Assembly (NCBI GenBank): GCA_036186865.1 | Contig: AP025067.1 | Span: 18,278,873 to 18,342,872 of the forward strand | Origin: Eustoma russellianum | Taxonomy: Eukaryota; Streptophyta; Magnoliopsida; Gentianales; Gentianaceae | Direction of reading: 5' to 3' | Length of the DNA stretch: 64,000 bases | In this document: positions 21,495 to 33,173 of the stretch, piece after piece | How positions within the stretch are numbered: the stretch's first letter is position 1 | Layout: each line of letters begins with the position of its first letter | Made by a program: the position numbers and the translations under genes | Notes under the pieces: model-generated | Seen by the model: the letters and a program-made list of their open reading frames with translations, nothing else | Told to the model about the DNA's origin: nothing | Databases searched by the model: none

Positions 21495-23026
21495 CATTCT
21501 CTCTTTTTTGTTCAAGTCTTTTAAAAAAATGCAACATAACTTTTAATGATGGAAATACCTCCACCCAACCCATTCCTACGGTACCTCTCTTGTACCCCAA
21601 CCACCTTCCCATTATTTTCTCTTTTCTCTTTGCTACACTTTCTACTTTCCATTATTTGAATGCTTTCTAGTTAGGAAGAAAAAAAAAATTCTCTCTCCTG
21701 CCTTTGTCTTCAACAGAGAAGCCTCCAGGAGTAGTATCATCCTCATTTTTATTATTTTCTTTTCAAGCTTAGGATTGTCTACTGCATATTGCAATCTTCT
21801 CCATTTCCCACTTTATTTGCCTTAAGAAAAAGAAACTTGGATTGAGCCTCCTGTTTTGGGAAGACCCATACACAGCCCCTTTCTTCCTAGACTTTTTTCT
21901 TCACCTAGCAAATTTGTGAAATCATTCCAAGCTTCATGACTTAACTTCCAAGAACATAGACAAGTGCTAATCTCTCATTTTTAAGAATCCTCTTCTTTGT
22001 TAAGAGCTAGAAATCAAGTCATCTTTAAATTTACATGCATGGTCTAATCCAACCAAGAACATACTTAAGCATGGTTCAAACAAATTTCTTAGTAGAACCA
22101 AGTAGGAATACTTGCCTCTTTAGTTCGAGATTGAAGCTTAAGGTACTTGCTTCCTCTCCTAAGCCTCGGTTGTTCCTTGGTTGAGTTGAAAAATTTTTTC
22201 TCTTTCCTTGTCTTAAAACGTACGGTTTGGGTGAGGGAAAAAAAATATAATGTCTTCGGAAATCTTGAAGATGGAATGCTAAAGTTCAAAGAAAATGGTC
22301 ACCATACCTTAGTTGTTTCTAAGTTTGACCCTTCTTGTCTCTTTGACTTAAGAACCCACTTCTTCTTCTCCAACCTTTACATGCCACGGTTTTGGATGAA
22401 AACCATTGTTGAGGAGAAGTTCTAAGGGGATTTAAGAACTAAAGAGTTAACTAGCTTGAAAATCTTACCTTGTGTTGGGTGTTAGCTACCTTGAATGATT
22501 TTGAATCTTTCTCTACCTTTGCCTCTTGGTCCTCTCGGTTTTGCAAGGGAAATGGTGGGGTTGTTTTCTTGCTGAGATAGAAAAGTAATGAGAGAGAGTA
22601 ATGTGTGATGGTTGTTGGAGTTCCAACTCTCCTTCAAAAAAAACTGCCGAAAGTTCTAGGAGCATAAGAAGTTGTAAGAATATCTCCAGGCATGCACTCC
22701 CTCATGATGAAGTTTGGAAGCTTTTTCTATATTTTAGATACTTTTTGAAGCTTTTGGAAGAAAGGTAGCTTTTTGGGTTCTTCTAGGCTCATTTTTCATT
22801 TTTTTATTATTATTATTTTTTCCTTGTAGGTACTTTTACAATATATCACATTTTAAGATTGTCTTAAAAACTCCTTCTTGTCCTACATGTCATTGTGGCC
22901 GAATTGGGGGGGTTATTTAAGGAGTTTGCACTTCCATTATGGCTATGGTATTTTGTAACACATATATAATGCATTATTGTTATTAAAGTGATCGATAAAT
23001 ATTTATTTACGCATTACCTTAGACTT

Positions 23027-24560
23027 TCATTCTGTTGATCGGACACAATACTTGTGATGCATAATAAGATTTAGAAAATTATGGAGACGGTTACAACATT
23101 CTCCCCTCCTTATAAAAAGTTTTGTCCTCGAAACTTTACGTACCTTATGGAATAGGTGAGGATACTGTTCTCGCATACGCTGCTCCGGTTCCCAAGTGGC
23201 TTCTCGTTCAGAATGATTCTGCCACTGCACTTTAACAAATGGAATCGAGCGTTTCCGTAGTACTTGTTCCTTATAGTCCACTATCCGAACCGGTTGCTCG
23301 GCGTAGGTAGTGTCTTCTTGGATTTTTAGAGGCTGTTCATCTACGATGTGACTGGGGTCATGTACGTACCGACGGAGCTGCGATACATGAAAAACATCGT
23401 GCAGCTGTGATAGGGCTGGAGGCAGTGCCAACCGATATGCTACTTCTCCGATTCTCTCTAGTATCTCGTATGGTCCGACAAATATCGGGCTCAATTTTCC
23501 TTTGATACCGAATCGCATCACTCCTTTGGTCGGAGACACCTTCAAATAAACCTTTTCACCTTCTTCAAACTTGACTGGGCGTCTCTTGGTATCGACCCAA
23601 ATCTTGCTTTTGTTTTGTGCGGCTCTTAGTCTCTCTCTGATAATTTTAACTTTTACAAGCATCTGTTCTACCAATTCCGGTCCCAATAACGTCTTCTCCC
23701 CAATCTCGTCCCAGTACAGCGGTGATCGGCATTTACGGCCATACAACGCCTCGAACGGTGCCATGCCAATCGATCGGTGATAACTGTTATTATAGGAGAA
23801 TTCAACCAGCTTCACTGATTTATCCCAGCTACCCTTAAAATGTAATGCACACGCCCGCAGCATATCTTCGAGAGTCTGTATAGTCCGTTCTGACTGCCCA
23901 TCAGTCTGAGGGTGGAAAGCAGTACTCATCCGGACCTCAGTACCCAAAGCTTTTTGTAAGGCGGTCCAGAATCTCGACGTGAAACGGGGGTCTCGGTCGC
24001 AGACAATACTCAAAGGTACTCCGTGTAAACTGACTACTTCGTCCATATACATGATCGTCAACTTCTCCAGCGATGCTCGAATAGACATGGGCAAAAAGTG
24101 AGCAGATTTAGTGAGCCGATCAACTATCACCCATATCGTGTCATTTCCACTTCTGGTCTTGGGGAGGCTGGTAACGAAGTCCATGGTTACATGGTCCCAC
24201 TTCCACTCTGGAACTTCCAGTGGCTGTAACAGTCCTGCGGGTCGCTGATGTTCGGCCTTGACCTGCTGGCACACAAGGCATCGCTCTACATATTCTGCTA
24301 TCTGCCGCTTCATTCCAGTCCACCAGTAATTTCTCTTCAAGTCGTGGTACATTTTGTTTGCACAAGGGTGGATTGACAATCGCGAGCTGTGAGCTTCTTT
24401 TAGCACTTCATTCTTGAGGGCACCATCATCAGGTACACGGAGTCTGTCTTGGAACCAGAGACTGCCATCGCCTCGGATTCGGAAATCGTCATTTGGCTTC
24501 TCCTGTAATCTACTCATGATCTTCAGCAATGCACCATCACTTTTCTGAGCTTCCTTAATT
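23027..24560 (-). CDS. Tekay-1 integrase with C-terminal chromodomain (3' part of pol)
   Basis: A 500-residue open frame (24529 down to 23027) carries the C-terminal part of the polyprotein, so its first Met is internal. In order: the HHCC zinc finger (H...H about residues 50-60, CLVC at about residues 88-91), then the catalytic core with MDFVTSLP (first D), CDRDPRF (second D) and QTDGQSERTIQTLED (E), giving the D,D-35-E triad. Next come the C-terminal GPYEILERIGEVAYRL domain and HDVFHVSQLRRYV, and last a chromodomain (about residues 400-465) with YAEQPVRIVDYKEQVLR, VKVQW and EATWEPEQRM. Chromodomain integrases direct insertion to marked chromatin in this family. The frame runs through the polypurine tract and 72 bp into the LTR. 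It is the most intact coding region in the window. Confidence 0.93.
23099..23118 (-). other. Tekay-1 polypurine tract
   Basis: On the minus strand AAGGAGGGGAGAA directly precedes the 3' LTR. It is the usual plus-strand primer of Ty3/Gypsy elements. It also codes for the last residues of pol before the frame enters the LTR. Confidence 0.88.
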
Positions 24561-24990
24561 CGGTCGACCAGCGATGGGGTGATAATCAGTGTGGCGAGAA
24601 CATTAGCAACAGAATCTACGATATCGAGTCAAAATTCTGCCATCTCTCTTTCAAGTTGAGATTGTTGGGCGTGGCTCGATTTCTAGCTCAAAGCGTCTGC
24701 CACCTTGTTTGCCTTTCCTGGATGATATTGAATGGTGAGATCATAGTCTTTAATAAGCTCCAACCATCGCCGTTGTCTCATGTTCAATTCCTTTTGAGTG
24801 AAGAGGTACTTCAGGCTTTTATGGTCAGTATAGATCTCACACTTCTCGCCGTACAAATAGTGCCTCCATATCTTTAGGGCGAAGACGACCGCAGCTAATT
24901 CCAAGTCATGGACGGGATAATTTTGTTCATAAGGCTTAAGCTGCTTGGAGGCGTATGCAATTACTCGATCCTTCTGCATGAGTACACATC
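24561..24990 (-). pseudogene. Tekay-1 RNase H, part after the intron, and integrase lead-in
   Basis: CVLMQKDRVIAYASKQLKPY, LELAAVVFALKIWRHYLYG, EIYTDHKSLKYLFTQKELN and LTIQYHPGKANKVADALS are the Tekay RNase H motifs. Two single-codon stops lie downstream: a TAG right after ADALS (probably from CAG) and a TGA near 24630. The exon begins directly after the candidate intron 24991-25060, completing a glycine codon shared across the junction. Confidence 0.87.
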
Positions 24991-25060
24991 CTACAGCAGA
25001 GAGTTAACATGTTTAGCAATTGCTTGCTTATTCGTTACGACAAATCAATATAAATCTTAC
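24991..25060 (-). other. Candidate spliceosomal intron in Tekay-1 pol (RNase H)
   Basis: On the minus strand this 70-bp AT-rich segment begins GTAAGATTTATATT and ends CTGCTGTAG, a consensus donor and acceptor. Its removal joins AASK-type SDASKNGLG to CVLMQKDR, phase 1 within a glycine codon. Left in, it introduces a TAA stop. The same position in Tekay-2 (57958-58037) holds a homologous 80-bp segment with the same donor and acceptor ends. Confidence 0.82.
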
Positions 25061-25303
25061 CTAGCCCGTTTTTGGAGGCGTCGCTATATACAACTATCTT
25101 TCACCTGGGACGGGCTGCGCCAAGACTGGGGCGGTGGTTAACCTCTACTTGAGTTCCGCAAAACTTTGCTCACAATCGAGGGTCCACTCGAATTTAGTTT
25201 TCTTCTGCGTCAGCCTTGTGAGTGAAACCGCTATTCGAGAGAATCCTTCAACGAACTTGCGGTAGTAGCCTGCAAGCCCCAGAAAACTTCTGACTTCGGT
25301 CAC
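25061..25303 (-). pseudogene. Tekay-1 reverse transcriptase C-terminal part / start of RNase H (right of the Copia-2 cut)
   Basis: Residues VTEVRSFLGLAGYYRKFVEG, FSRIAV, QKKTKFEWTLDCEQSFAELK and the SDASKNGLG lead of RNase H (with its first catalytic aspartate) are readable. A stretch between FAELK and SDASK (about 25060-25145) appears shortened compared with Tekay-2 and contains a stop. The segment is continuous with 35675-36460 once Copia-2 and one copy of its target duplication are ignored. Confidence 0.85.
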
Positions 25304-25308
25304 GTTGG

Positions 25309-27780
25309 TGTTGGACCTGTATAGCACCACTAGAAGGGGAGGTTGAATAGTGAGTGCGGAAAAAATTGGTTTATAAAGTTTTAAGGACCAACTACTCACT
25401 TCTGAAAACAGAGACTCCTTTCAGGACCTGTTTTTAAACACTTGGTTGACTGGGTTGTAGACCTCCAAAAATAATGAAATTTTGACACACTGTACTATCA
25501 GGTGTTATGAAGGTGTCATAAGAATTTCAGATTAAAACTCAAAGGTTAAGTCACTCAAATGTGGTACGTGATCTGACGTGTCAGTTTGGACAGAACCTGT
25601 ACCTTAAAATGAAAAACTTATTCCTATTGGTGACAACTCCAAATGACCTGAAACTTTTATGAGATGACCCTTAGGATGTAGTATACTCAGTTAAAACAGT
25701 TTTGAAAAATTCCTTTGGGAAGTATGTCAACCAAGTTGATGTTCTCAACCTCTGCCAATCTGAAAAACAGATTTGCACTAGTCTCAGAACTATGAACTTG
25801 GATGACATACTTATCCAAATTTGAAAAATCAGTGGGAAATGAACCCTAAAACAAGGCTATGTTTCTGCAAATTTTATGATTTTTGAAAATTATTTGCTAT
25901 TTTTACCGAGATCATAAAGATGATGCAAAAACAGAAACTGAGAGTAAAAATGCTGAAAGTAAGAACACCAAGAATTTTATACTGGTTCGGCCAACGTGAC
26001 CTACTCCAGTCTTCAAGGACACCTTCCTTGGTTTTCACTAGTCACCAAAGTCACCTTAGAATAAGGGTGGATAGAGTTATACACCAACTCCTTCAATCCA
26101 AACCCTTTTACAATGTTCTACACAAAGAACAACACCAAAGAATCACCAATCAGCACCACCTCACCAAATGAAGGTTTGATCACACCTTGATCAACCTTGT
26201 ACACCAATGAATCTTATTTGGGTGATGTGTATGAAGCCTATACTGAATATGACATGTAAGTATGATAGGCTTTGGGTATATACAAGAGATGAATATGAAA
26301 ATGAAGTGAAGTCTTGCAAACACTAAACAGAATTTTGCACTTGTTGTTCTTGTTTTGTGTTGATCATCTCTTGGCCTTTTATAGATGGTTGGGGCGCCTA
26401 GAGGTTGAGAGGAGCCTCCCAAATCTGATTTGAATTGTCTTGTAATGCCTTTGAATAAATTTGAATGCTTTAGGTCATTAATTCCCCCCAAAACTTCAGC
26501 CACCAATCTGAAATTTCAGATTCAAAAACAGAATTTTCAGCTTTGTTTGGTCTTGTCTTTGACTCCTTAATTTGTGGATCTTTGTCTTCCATCATTGCTT
26601 GGTCTTTCTTCATCAATTATATTATAATATGAACTCCTCCAAGGCTCCCAACATGCTGTCCCAGCTGCCCCATCTGGTCAGCCAATGTGCTGAATTCAAA
26701 TCTGAATTTTGCATGGTAACAATGTAGAATTCTTCATGAACATGGTAAATTTCTTTTACCATTTTACCTTGCCTTCTAGAACCTTTCAAGATATGTCTTT
26801 GGCTGTGTAATTCATGTATAATACATGAATAAATACATGTGGCATCATGTAGCAAATAAACGTTCCATGTACGATGATGTAGTAACTTCAAATTTCAACT
26901 TCCGTTGATTGCTCGGTTTTTCTCCGTTTTGTCTCAAACCTCTTCAACATATAAAATGTGTAATGTAACATGCAATATACATATAAATATGTATAATCTC
27001 AGCTCCAATGTGTATAAGATGTTCGGCCAAGAGGTATATCAATTTTGAGTTTGATTTTCAGAGAAATAAGGAAGATGATGGAGAATTGATATATGTATTT
27101 GTTTTGTGACTTTGGTATTGATCTCTCCATGTAGTGCACGAAATTTTTGAGTGTTGGAAATGTATATTGGCTGGCCATCTTTGTATGATAAGTATATGAT
27201 GTGTCGGAGATGGCTCGGTAGTCATATGATATGATACATTTCGGTTTTTGCACTTTTGTCATGTCGATGTAATTTTGGAAGTTTGATGACATGAAGTATA
27301 TGACTTGAGAGTATCATGGATGTATATGATGTATATATGACTCTCTTGTCGTTGACATATGTTGATGACATGTTGACGAAATGTCGAGATCGAATAATGT
27401 AGCTTGTCGTCTGAGATAGAATATATGTATATCCATGAGATATATGTATATGCCGTGAGACTCCAAGAAATATATATGCCATGAGTATCCATAAGATATA
27501 TGTTTAGAGTGTATATCCAAAAATATATACGCCGTGTGTCGAGATATCCAAGAAATATATATACCATATCCAAGAGTTGTATGTATGCCGTGTATATCAC
27601 CTGAGAATAAATACAACAATGTTTGCCATATGATTTAAGCCTTAACGCTTCATGGCTTGTTAGTACAACAGTGATAGATATAGGCATATGCATTTTGAAA
27701 TCTCATAACATTTAGATCATGTAATCATGTAACATATAAATCATGCACTTGTAAATCATTCAAACCATGATTTCTCAACA
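25309..27780 (-). repeat. Copia-2 3' LTR (2472 bp)
   Basis: On the plus strand it reads TGTTGGACC...TTCTCAACA. It includes the palindrome AATCTGAAATTTCAGATT (about 26507-26524) and an AT-rich array of imperfect 25-35-bp repeats built around ATATATG and CCATGAGA/CCAAGA (about 27418-27600). It differs from 33188-35669 by only scattered substitutions and small indels. Short frames in it, such as one at 25920-26171, recur unchanged in the other LTR and are not genes. Confidence 0.94.
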
Positions 27781-28020
27781 ATCCCCCTTTTGATGATTTG
27801 CAAAATAACCTTTATTCATGATTTAGATGTGGCATCATCCCCCTACAATTATGCATTCATAACATGTTTTTCAAAATGTAAATACTCCCCCTTAAATCAA
27901 TCTCTCCCTTTATATCATACATTTGAATTAGCAATTTCTCACTCTCTCTTTGACCTTAAAATCATGCTTTTTCTCCCCCTGAAATCATGCAAGCAATCAT
28001 GCATTTTTCTCCCCCTTGAT
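27781..28020 (-). other. Multiple polypurine tracts of Copia-2
   Basis: Complements of AAAGGGGGA/AGGGGGAG occur at the LTR edge (27781-27791) and near 27827, 27885, 27972 and 28010. This mirrors the tract series in Copia-1. No gene lies between the end of pol (28065) and the LTR. Confidence 0.85.
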
Positions 28021-28064
28021 TTTGTAAATCACATCAAAAGATACATTTGGAGCAAAACGATAAT

Positions 28065-28640
28065 TTATAGCATATCAATGGAAATCATGCCTAATTTAGA
28101 TCGTAAATTTTCATATGTGGCTTGATTAAGGGCTTTTGTAAAGATATCAGCTATTTGTTCTTCAGTACGAACGTGATCTATTATAATATTACCATTACTT
28201 ACATGATCACGAAGAAAATGATATCTTACATCTATGTGTTTTGCCTTAGAGTGTAAAACAGGGTTCTTAGATAAGTTGATAGCACTTGTACTGTCACAAT
28301 ATATGGGAATTTTATTTACAGTTATTCCAAAGTCTGAAATTTGTTTTTTAGCCATAATAACTGTGTACAACAAAGACTTAACGCCATGTATTCTGCCTCT
28401 GTAGTGGATAATGCTACACTAGCTTGTTTCTTTGAACACCATGATATTAGTGAGTTTCCAATAAATTGACATGTACCACTTGTACTTTTTCTATCTATCT
28501 TACACCCTCCATAATCAGCATCAGTATAAGCATGTAGATTGAATTCAGAGTTTTTATCATACCAAATACCTAATGTGGGAGTGTGCTTAATGTACCGAAA
28601 TATTCGTTTTACAGCATTATAATGTGAGACTTTCGGGTTA
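28065..28640 (-). pseudogene. Copia-2 RNase H (C-terminal end of pol)
   Basis: In order on the minus strand: AVKRIFRYIKHTPTLGIWY, AYTDADYGGCKIDRKSTSGT, ALSTTEAEYMALSLCCTQLL and, after a frameshift near 28345, the final RTEEQIADIFTKALNQATYE. Only that one indel separates two long open segments (28951 down to 28322, and 28373 down to 28065). The catalytic acidic residues are present. Confidence 0.9.
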
Positions 28641-29660
28641 CTTTGAAAACGAGCACACATACACACACTAAACATGATATCAGGTCTACTTGCAGTAAGA
28701 TAAAGCAAAGAGCCAATCATAGATCTATATAATCCGTTGTCAAAGTCTTTTCCAGTTTCATCTTTATCAAGCTTAGTTGCTATACTCATGGGGGTTGTAG
28801 ATGGCTTTAAATTCTCAAAGCTAAACTTTTTAATCATGTCATTCACATATTTTGCTTGACTTATGTGTATTCCTTTATTAGTTTGTTTAATTTGCAAGCC
28901 AAGGAAATAATTTAGTTCGCCTACCATTGACATTTCAAATTCGGATTTCATACAATTTTCAAATTCTTCAACTAATTTATCACAAGTAGATCCAAAGATA
29001 TCATCAACATAAATTTGAAGAATAAGTAAATCTGATTTTTCATGTTTTAAGAATAGTGTACTGTCGATGGTTCCTCTTTTAAATCCATTTTCTAAGAGGA
29101 AAGTGGCAAAACGATCGTACCAAGCTCTAGGAGCTTGTTTTAAGCCATATACGCTTTCTTTAACTTGTATACATGATTAGGGTATATCATATCCTCAAAG
29201 CCAGGTGGTTGTTTTACATAGACTTCTTCTTGTATAAAACCATTTAAGAATGCACTTTTTACGTCCATTTGGTAAAGTTTAAAATTCTTTATGCAAGCAA
29301 TAGCAAGTAGTAATCGTATAGCTTCTAATCGTGCTACAGGTGCAAATGTTTCATCATAGTCTATGCCTTCTTCTTGATTATATCCTTGAGCTACAAGCCT
29401 AGCTTTGTTTCTAACCACTTTACCATTTCATTCATTTTGTTTCTAAACACCCATTTGTACCTATTATTGTTTTATCTTGTGGTTGGTACTAAATCCCAAA
29501 CATCATTTCTTGTAAATTGATTAAGTTCATCATGCATAGCATCAATCCAAGAAGAATCATTTAAAGCATCAAACACATTCTTGGGTTCTATTTCCGAAAT
29601 CATAGCATGGAATTGATTTATTTCATCTTGATTTATTCTTCTACGTGGTCGTACACCTTG
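28641..29660 (-). pseudogene. Copia-2 reverse transcriptase
   Basis: The lead-in RRRINQDEINQFHAM (about 29600-29640) is followed by NKARLVAQGYNQEEGIDYDE, QMDVKSAFLNGFIQEEVYVK and PPGFEDM. The catalytic box is IYVDDI at about 28994-29011, then FGSTCDKLVEEFENCMKSEF and LNYFLGLQIKQ. Frames break near 29455 (before NKMNE), 29140 and 28985. Otherwise it is close to Copia-1, and the motif residues are intact. Confidence 0.9.
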
Positions 29661-29748
29661 TGATATATCACCTATGATAAGTTCATGTGGATGATTCTTA
29701 TGAAATCTTGTTTGATTATTTTCTAAGTTCTCATGCATTTCTAAGTGA

Positions 29749-30750
29749 TCATGCGTTTCTAGTGTTGTGTTCATCATGTACTATATTTTCTTCTATATCA
29801 TCAATCACAGATTCGAGTTCAAAATCACCATCATAATCTTTAGTTGTTTCATGTTCACCGAATTCATTGAATTTCACATGAATAGATTCTAAGATTTGCC
29901 TAGTGATAGGATCATAACATCTATATGCCTTAGAATTTACAGAATATCCAACAAAGATGCATTCAATGGATTTAGACTCAAATTTATCTAGATTGTCTTT
30001 TGTGTTAAGTACAAAGCATTTACATCCAAACACACGAAAATAGTCAATCTTAGGCATTCGATTATTTAAAATCTCATAAGGGGTTTTGTTTATTTTCTTT
30101 CTAATTGATAAACGGTTGACTATATAGCATGCACAATTTACAGCTTCTGCCCACAAGAATTTAGGTAGTTTATTTTCACATAACATTGTTCTTGCAATTT
30201 CTTGTAGTGTCCTATTTTCTTTCTACTACGCCGTTTAATTGAGGTGTTCTAGGTGGTGAAAATTCATGTTTAATACCCTTTTCTTCACAAAATGCAATCA
30301 TATCTTTATTTTAAATTCACCTCCTCTATCGCTTCTAATTTTCTTCACATTTATGCCATATTCATTTTCAAGTTGTTTTATTAATTTGGCAATCTCAATA
30401 GCACTATCATCTTTATTTGCAAGAAATAAAGTCCATGTATAGCGAGAAAAATCATCAACTATGACACATGCATAGTGTCTCCCTCCAAGGCTTTTAGTAC
30501 GACTAGGACCAAACAAATCAATGTGTAATAGTTCTAAGATAGTAAATGTGCTGATCTCATTCTTAGACTTAAGTGATTCACGTGTTTGTTTGCCTCTAAT
30601 ACAAGATTCACATAACTTAAAGTTATCCGTATCAAGTTTAGGCAATCCTCGTACTAGATTCTTTCGTTGAAGTTTTTCAAGAGTTGATATGCCAATATGT
30701 CCTAACCGTCTATGCCATAAGTTTACATTTGGTTCATTTGTCATAAAACA
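29749..30750 (-). pseudogene. Copia-2 integrase
   Basis: LWHRRLGHIGISTLEKLQRK and CESCIRGKQTRESL give the HHCC zinc finger. The core contains IDLFGPSRTKSLGGRHY and VIVDDFSRYTWTLFL (first D) and KIRSDRGGEF (second D). After a frame change near 30298 and a break near 30220 it continues as MLCENKLPKFLWAEAVNCAC and YFRVFGCKCFVLN. Two long open pieces (30744 down to 30298, and 30186 down to 29749) cover most of it. Confidence 0.9.
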
Positions 30751-30752
30751 TT

Positions 30753-31130
30753 TTACTCTAGCACTAGCATATCATCTATGGATAGTGTAAAAATATTTCC
30801 TTCTCTTTTTCCTTTTAGTACGGTTTCTCCATTTTTATTAACAATATTGCAATATGGATGAGAGAAACACACATCATAACCATTATCAAGAAATTGTGAA
30901 ATGCTAAGTAAGTTGTATGATAGATTACTTACTAGGAACACGTTGGAGATTTGAAGAGTACTTGGATTTCCGATTGTTCCTTTTCCAATGATTCGACCTT
31001 CATTGTTATCTCCAAAGGTTACGGATCCTCCTTTTTCAACTTTCTTTAATTTGGAAAATAGAGTTGGATCACCCGTCATATGTCTTGAACACCCACTATC
31101 AAGAAACCACTTATTTCCTATATCTTTTGC
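30753..31130 (-). pseudogene. Copia-2 aspartic protease
   Basis: The catalytic WFLDSGCSRHM lies at the right edge (about 31080-31115). It is followed by TGDPTLFSKLKKVEKGGSVT, FGDNNEGRIIGKGTIGNPST and SNLSYNLLSISQFL in one frame to 30753. A short break separates it from the gag-derived region. It would cleave Gag-Pol. Confidence 0.87.
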
Positions 31131-31530
31131 TACCTACAAAACATAACACTAACTTAGGTACCCTTTAATTTTGGGTCCTTACGGGTTAGTAATTTAGACC
31201 TTTGTAAGAATACCTTTTGGTATCCAAACTTGGGTAACCTTTCTTGGTCTTCCAAAAGATGATAAGATATAGTACATGTTGTTTTCATCTCTATTTTGCC
31301 TATAGTGGCCGAATGTGCCAATGTGAGTTGATTTGTGATAAGTGTTTCGGTTTGTTGGCAATGTGTGTGATCTAGATGCGTTTGTACGATATGAATGTTG
31401 CATATGCTTTGATGACTTCCTTTGATATCTATATGGAACATGCTTGTATTTTTCATGTGATGAACTATAGGTAGTGCGATGAGATGCCATTAATGTCTTG
31501 CTAGTTTGTATTGTTACCTTCTTAGGCTTC

Positions 31531-33132
31531 TCAATTGTTTTGAAGACATGTTGTTTGAGATGATGCAACAAAGTTTGTAGATTTACTTTGTACATGAGTA
31601 TCTTTACTATACCCTAATCCGGTTTTGTCATTGTCATGCTTTTGAGAAGAGATAAGATGATCTAGCATGCAAGTTCCTTTATCAAATTTCTTTACAGTAT
31701 TCTCTAATTCTATGTTTCTTGATCTCAAGTCTACGATCTCGGATTTCATTTCAACATTTTCGGATGTTAAAGAAATAATTTCAGACCTCAATGCACTAAT
31801 TATACTTGACGACTCTTCTTTTGAATCGTTTAATTGAGACACAAGATTTGTGTTAGAGGATTCTAACAATTTCTTGTCTTCAACTAAGCGTTTCTTTTCT
31901 TTAGCAAGAGCTTTTGAAAATTTATGCAATTCAAGATATTCACTAAACAAATCATCATATGAAGCTTCATTATCAGAATCGGAATCGGAATTTACCTCAT
32001 TTGACGCCTTTGATGCAAAGCAAACTTGAGCCGTTTCATCCTCAGCTTCTTCATTTTCTGAGTCAGATGAATCACTCCATGTAGAAGCTTTGAAGGCCCT
32101 TCTTGTATTCCTTTGTTTCGGTTCTGAGACGAGTCTAGTATGTGTCCGTTCCTTGTCATGGTTTTTGTTCATTGTTTTGTCCTTGTTTGGACAGTTATAG
32201 GAAATATGTCCAGATTTTCCACAGTCATAACATTTCATGTCTTTATCATTGTTCTTATTTCTGTTTGACTTAGATGAAGTGGATTTATGTTTGTTTCTAA
32301 ATGACTTCTTCATAAATTTTCTTAATCCTTTAGCCAATAGAATTAGATTTTCATCATCCGAATCCGTGTCACTATCATTTACGCAATTAGAAGAAGTAGA
32401 GACGTATTCATTTGAATTGAAAGCTATTGTCTTACTTTGTTTGGAAGTTGATTCGGATTTCCTCATAGTAAGTTTGTTTTCATATACCTTCAATGATCCA
32501 ATCAATTCCTCCATTTTTATTGACTTGGTTTCTTTGCTTTCTTCTATTGCGGTAACTTTCGGATCCCATTCGGATGGAAGGCTTCTCAATACCTTTTGTA
32601 CCTTTTCCTGTGAAGTGAAAGCTTTGCCAAGAGACTCAAGAGAATTGTAAATGTTAGTTAATCTCAAATCCATATCAACAATGGATTCATTTGGCAACAA
32701 TTTGAAGGATTCAAGAGTAGACATAAGCATATTGATTTTGGACTCTTTTACTTGACTTGTTCCTTCATGCTTCATTTCTAAACTCTTCCACATATCTTGT
32801 GCATTAGAACAATTAGATACATAACTAGATTCACTTTTGCTCAAACCATTTAGAAGAAGTTGCATAGCTTTAGCATTCATACTTAGCTTCTTCTTATCAT
32901 CACTTGTATACTCTAGTTTAGACTTTGTAACTTCTATATCAACACCATCAACCGCGGTTATCTTAGATGGAACAAAAGGACCATCTTCTATTATAGACCA
33001 CAAATCAATATCAATAGCCATAAGAAACAATTTCATACGAAGTTTCCAATGATTAAAAGACTCACCATCAAAGAGTGGAGGCCTTTGGCTAGACATACCT
33101 TCTTGCTCGGTTTTGTGACTAGTTGATGCCAT
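31531..33132 (-). CDS. Copia-2 gag
   Basis: The frame starts at 33132 with MASTSHKTEQEGMSSQRPPL, about 40 bp after the primer site. An upstream in-frame extension into the LTR is not the natural start. It is about 533 residues: a capsid-like N-terminal half with HWKLRMKLFLMAIDIDLW, a basic stretch, an intact CCHC zinc knuckle CYDCGKSGHISYNC (about 32192-32233), an acidic SDSDSDNEASYDDLF segment, then a heptad-rich coiled coil (LAKEKKRLVEDKKLLESS through SEIVDLRSRNIELENTV, about 31690-31930). It would form the nucleocapsid particle. The frame ends early at 31531 by an indel; the tail continues in another frame to about 31190. Confidence 0.9.
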   Translation of the reverse strand: MASTSHKTEQEGMSSQRPPLFDGESFNHWKLRMKLFLMAIDIDLWSIIEDGPFVPSKITAVDGVDIEVTKSKLEYTSDDKKKLSMNAKAMQLLLNGLSKSESSYVSNCSNAQDMWKSLEMKHEGTSQVKESKINMLMSTLESFKLLPNESIVDMDLRLTNIYNSLESLGKAFTSQEKVQKVLRSLPSEWDPKVTAIEESKETKSIKMEELIGSLKVYENKLTMRKSESTSKQSKTIAFNSNEYVSTSSNCVNDSDTDSDDENLILLAKGLRKFMKKSFRNKHKSTSSKSNRNKNNDKDMKCYDCGKSGHISYNCPNKDKTMNKNHDKERTHTRLVSEPKQRNTRRAFKASTWSDSSDSENEEAEDETAQVCFASKASNEVNSDSDSDNEASYDDLFSEYLELHKFSKALAKEKKRLVEDKKLLESSNTNLVSQLNDSKEESSSIISALRSEIISLTSENVEMKSEIVDLRSRNIELENTVKKFDKGTCMLDHLISSQKHDNDKTGLGYSKDTHVQSKSTNFVASSQTTCLQNN

Positions 33133-33173
33133 CTCACAAAGATTGTTATATCTTCTTGTTGTGAGTGTACCTT

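Larger units (their letters stand above)
19703..23098 (-). repeat. Tekay-1 3' LTR (3396 bp)
   Basis: On the plus strand it reads TGTAGCGCCCCG...GGTTACAACA. It contains an array of 49-bp tandem repeats (20427-20824), a TA microsatellite (21424-21494) and a long pyrimidine-rich stretch (21240-21900). It is highly similar to 38641-42040. The pol reading frame runs 72 bp into it (to 23027). No independent gene is supported inside it. Confidence 0.95.

Noticed and set aside
23571..23780. Plus-strand frames antisense to the Tekay-1 integrase
   Set aside because: They are shadows of the long integrase frame on the minus strand.
25920..26171. 83-residue frame repeated unchanged at 33808-34059
   Set aside because: It lies in the same place in both Copia-2 LTRs; the identity reflects young LTRs. 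It has no recognisable domain.
27418..27600. AT-rich frames encoding histidine/tyrosine/isoleucine-rich repeats on the minus strand
   Set aside because: They come from low-complexity imperfect repeats in the Copia-2 LTR, are open in several frames at once, and change frame between the two LTRs.
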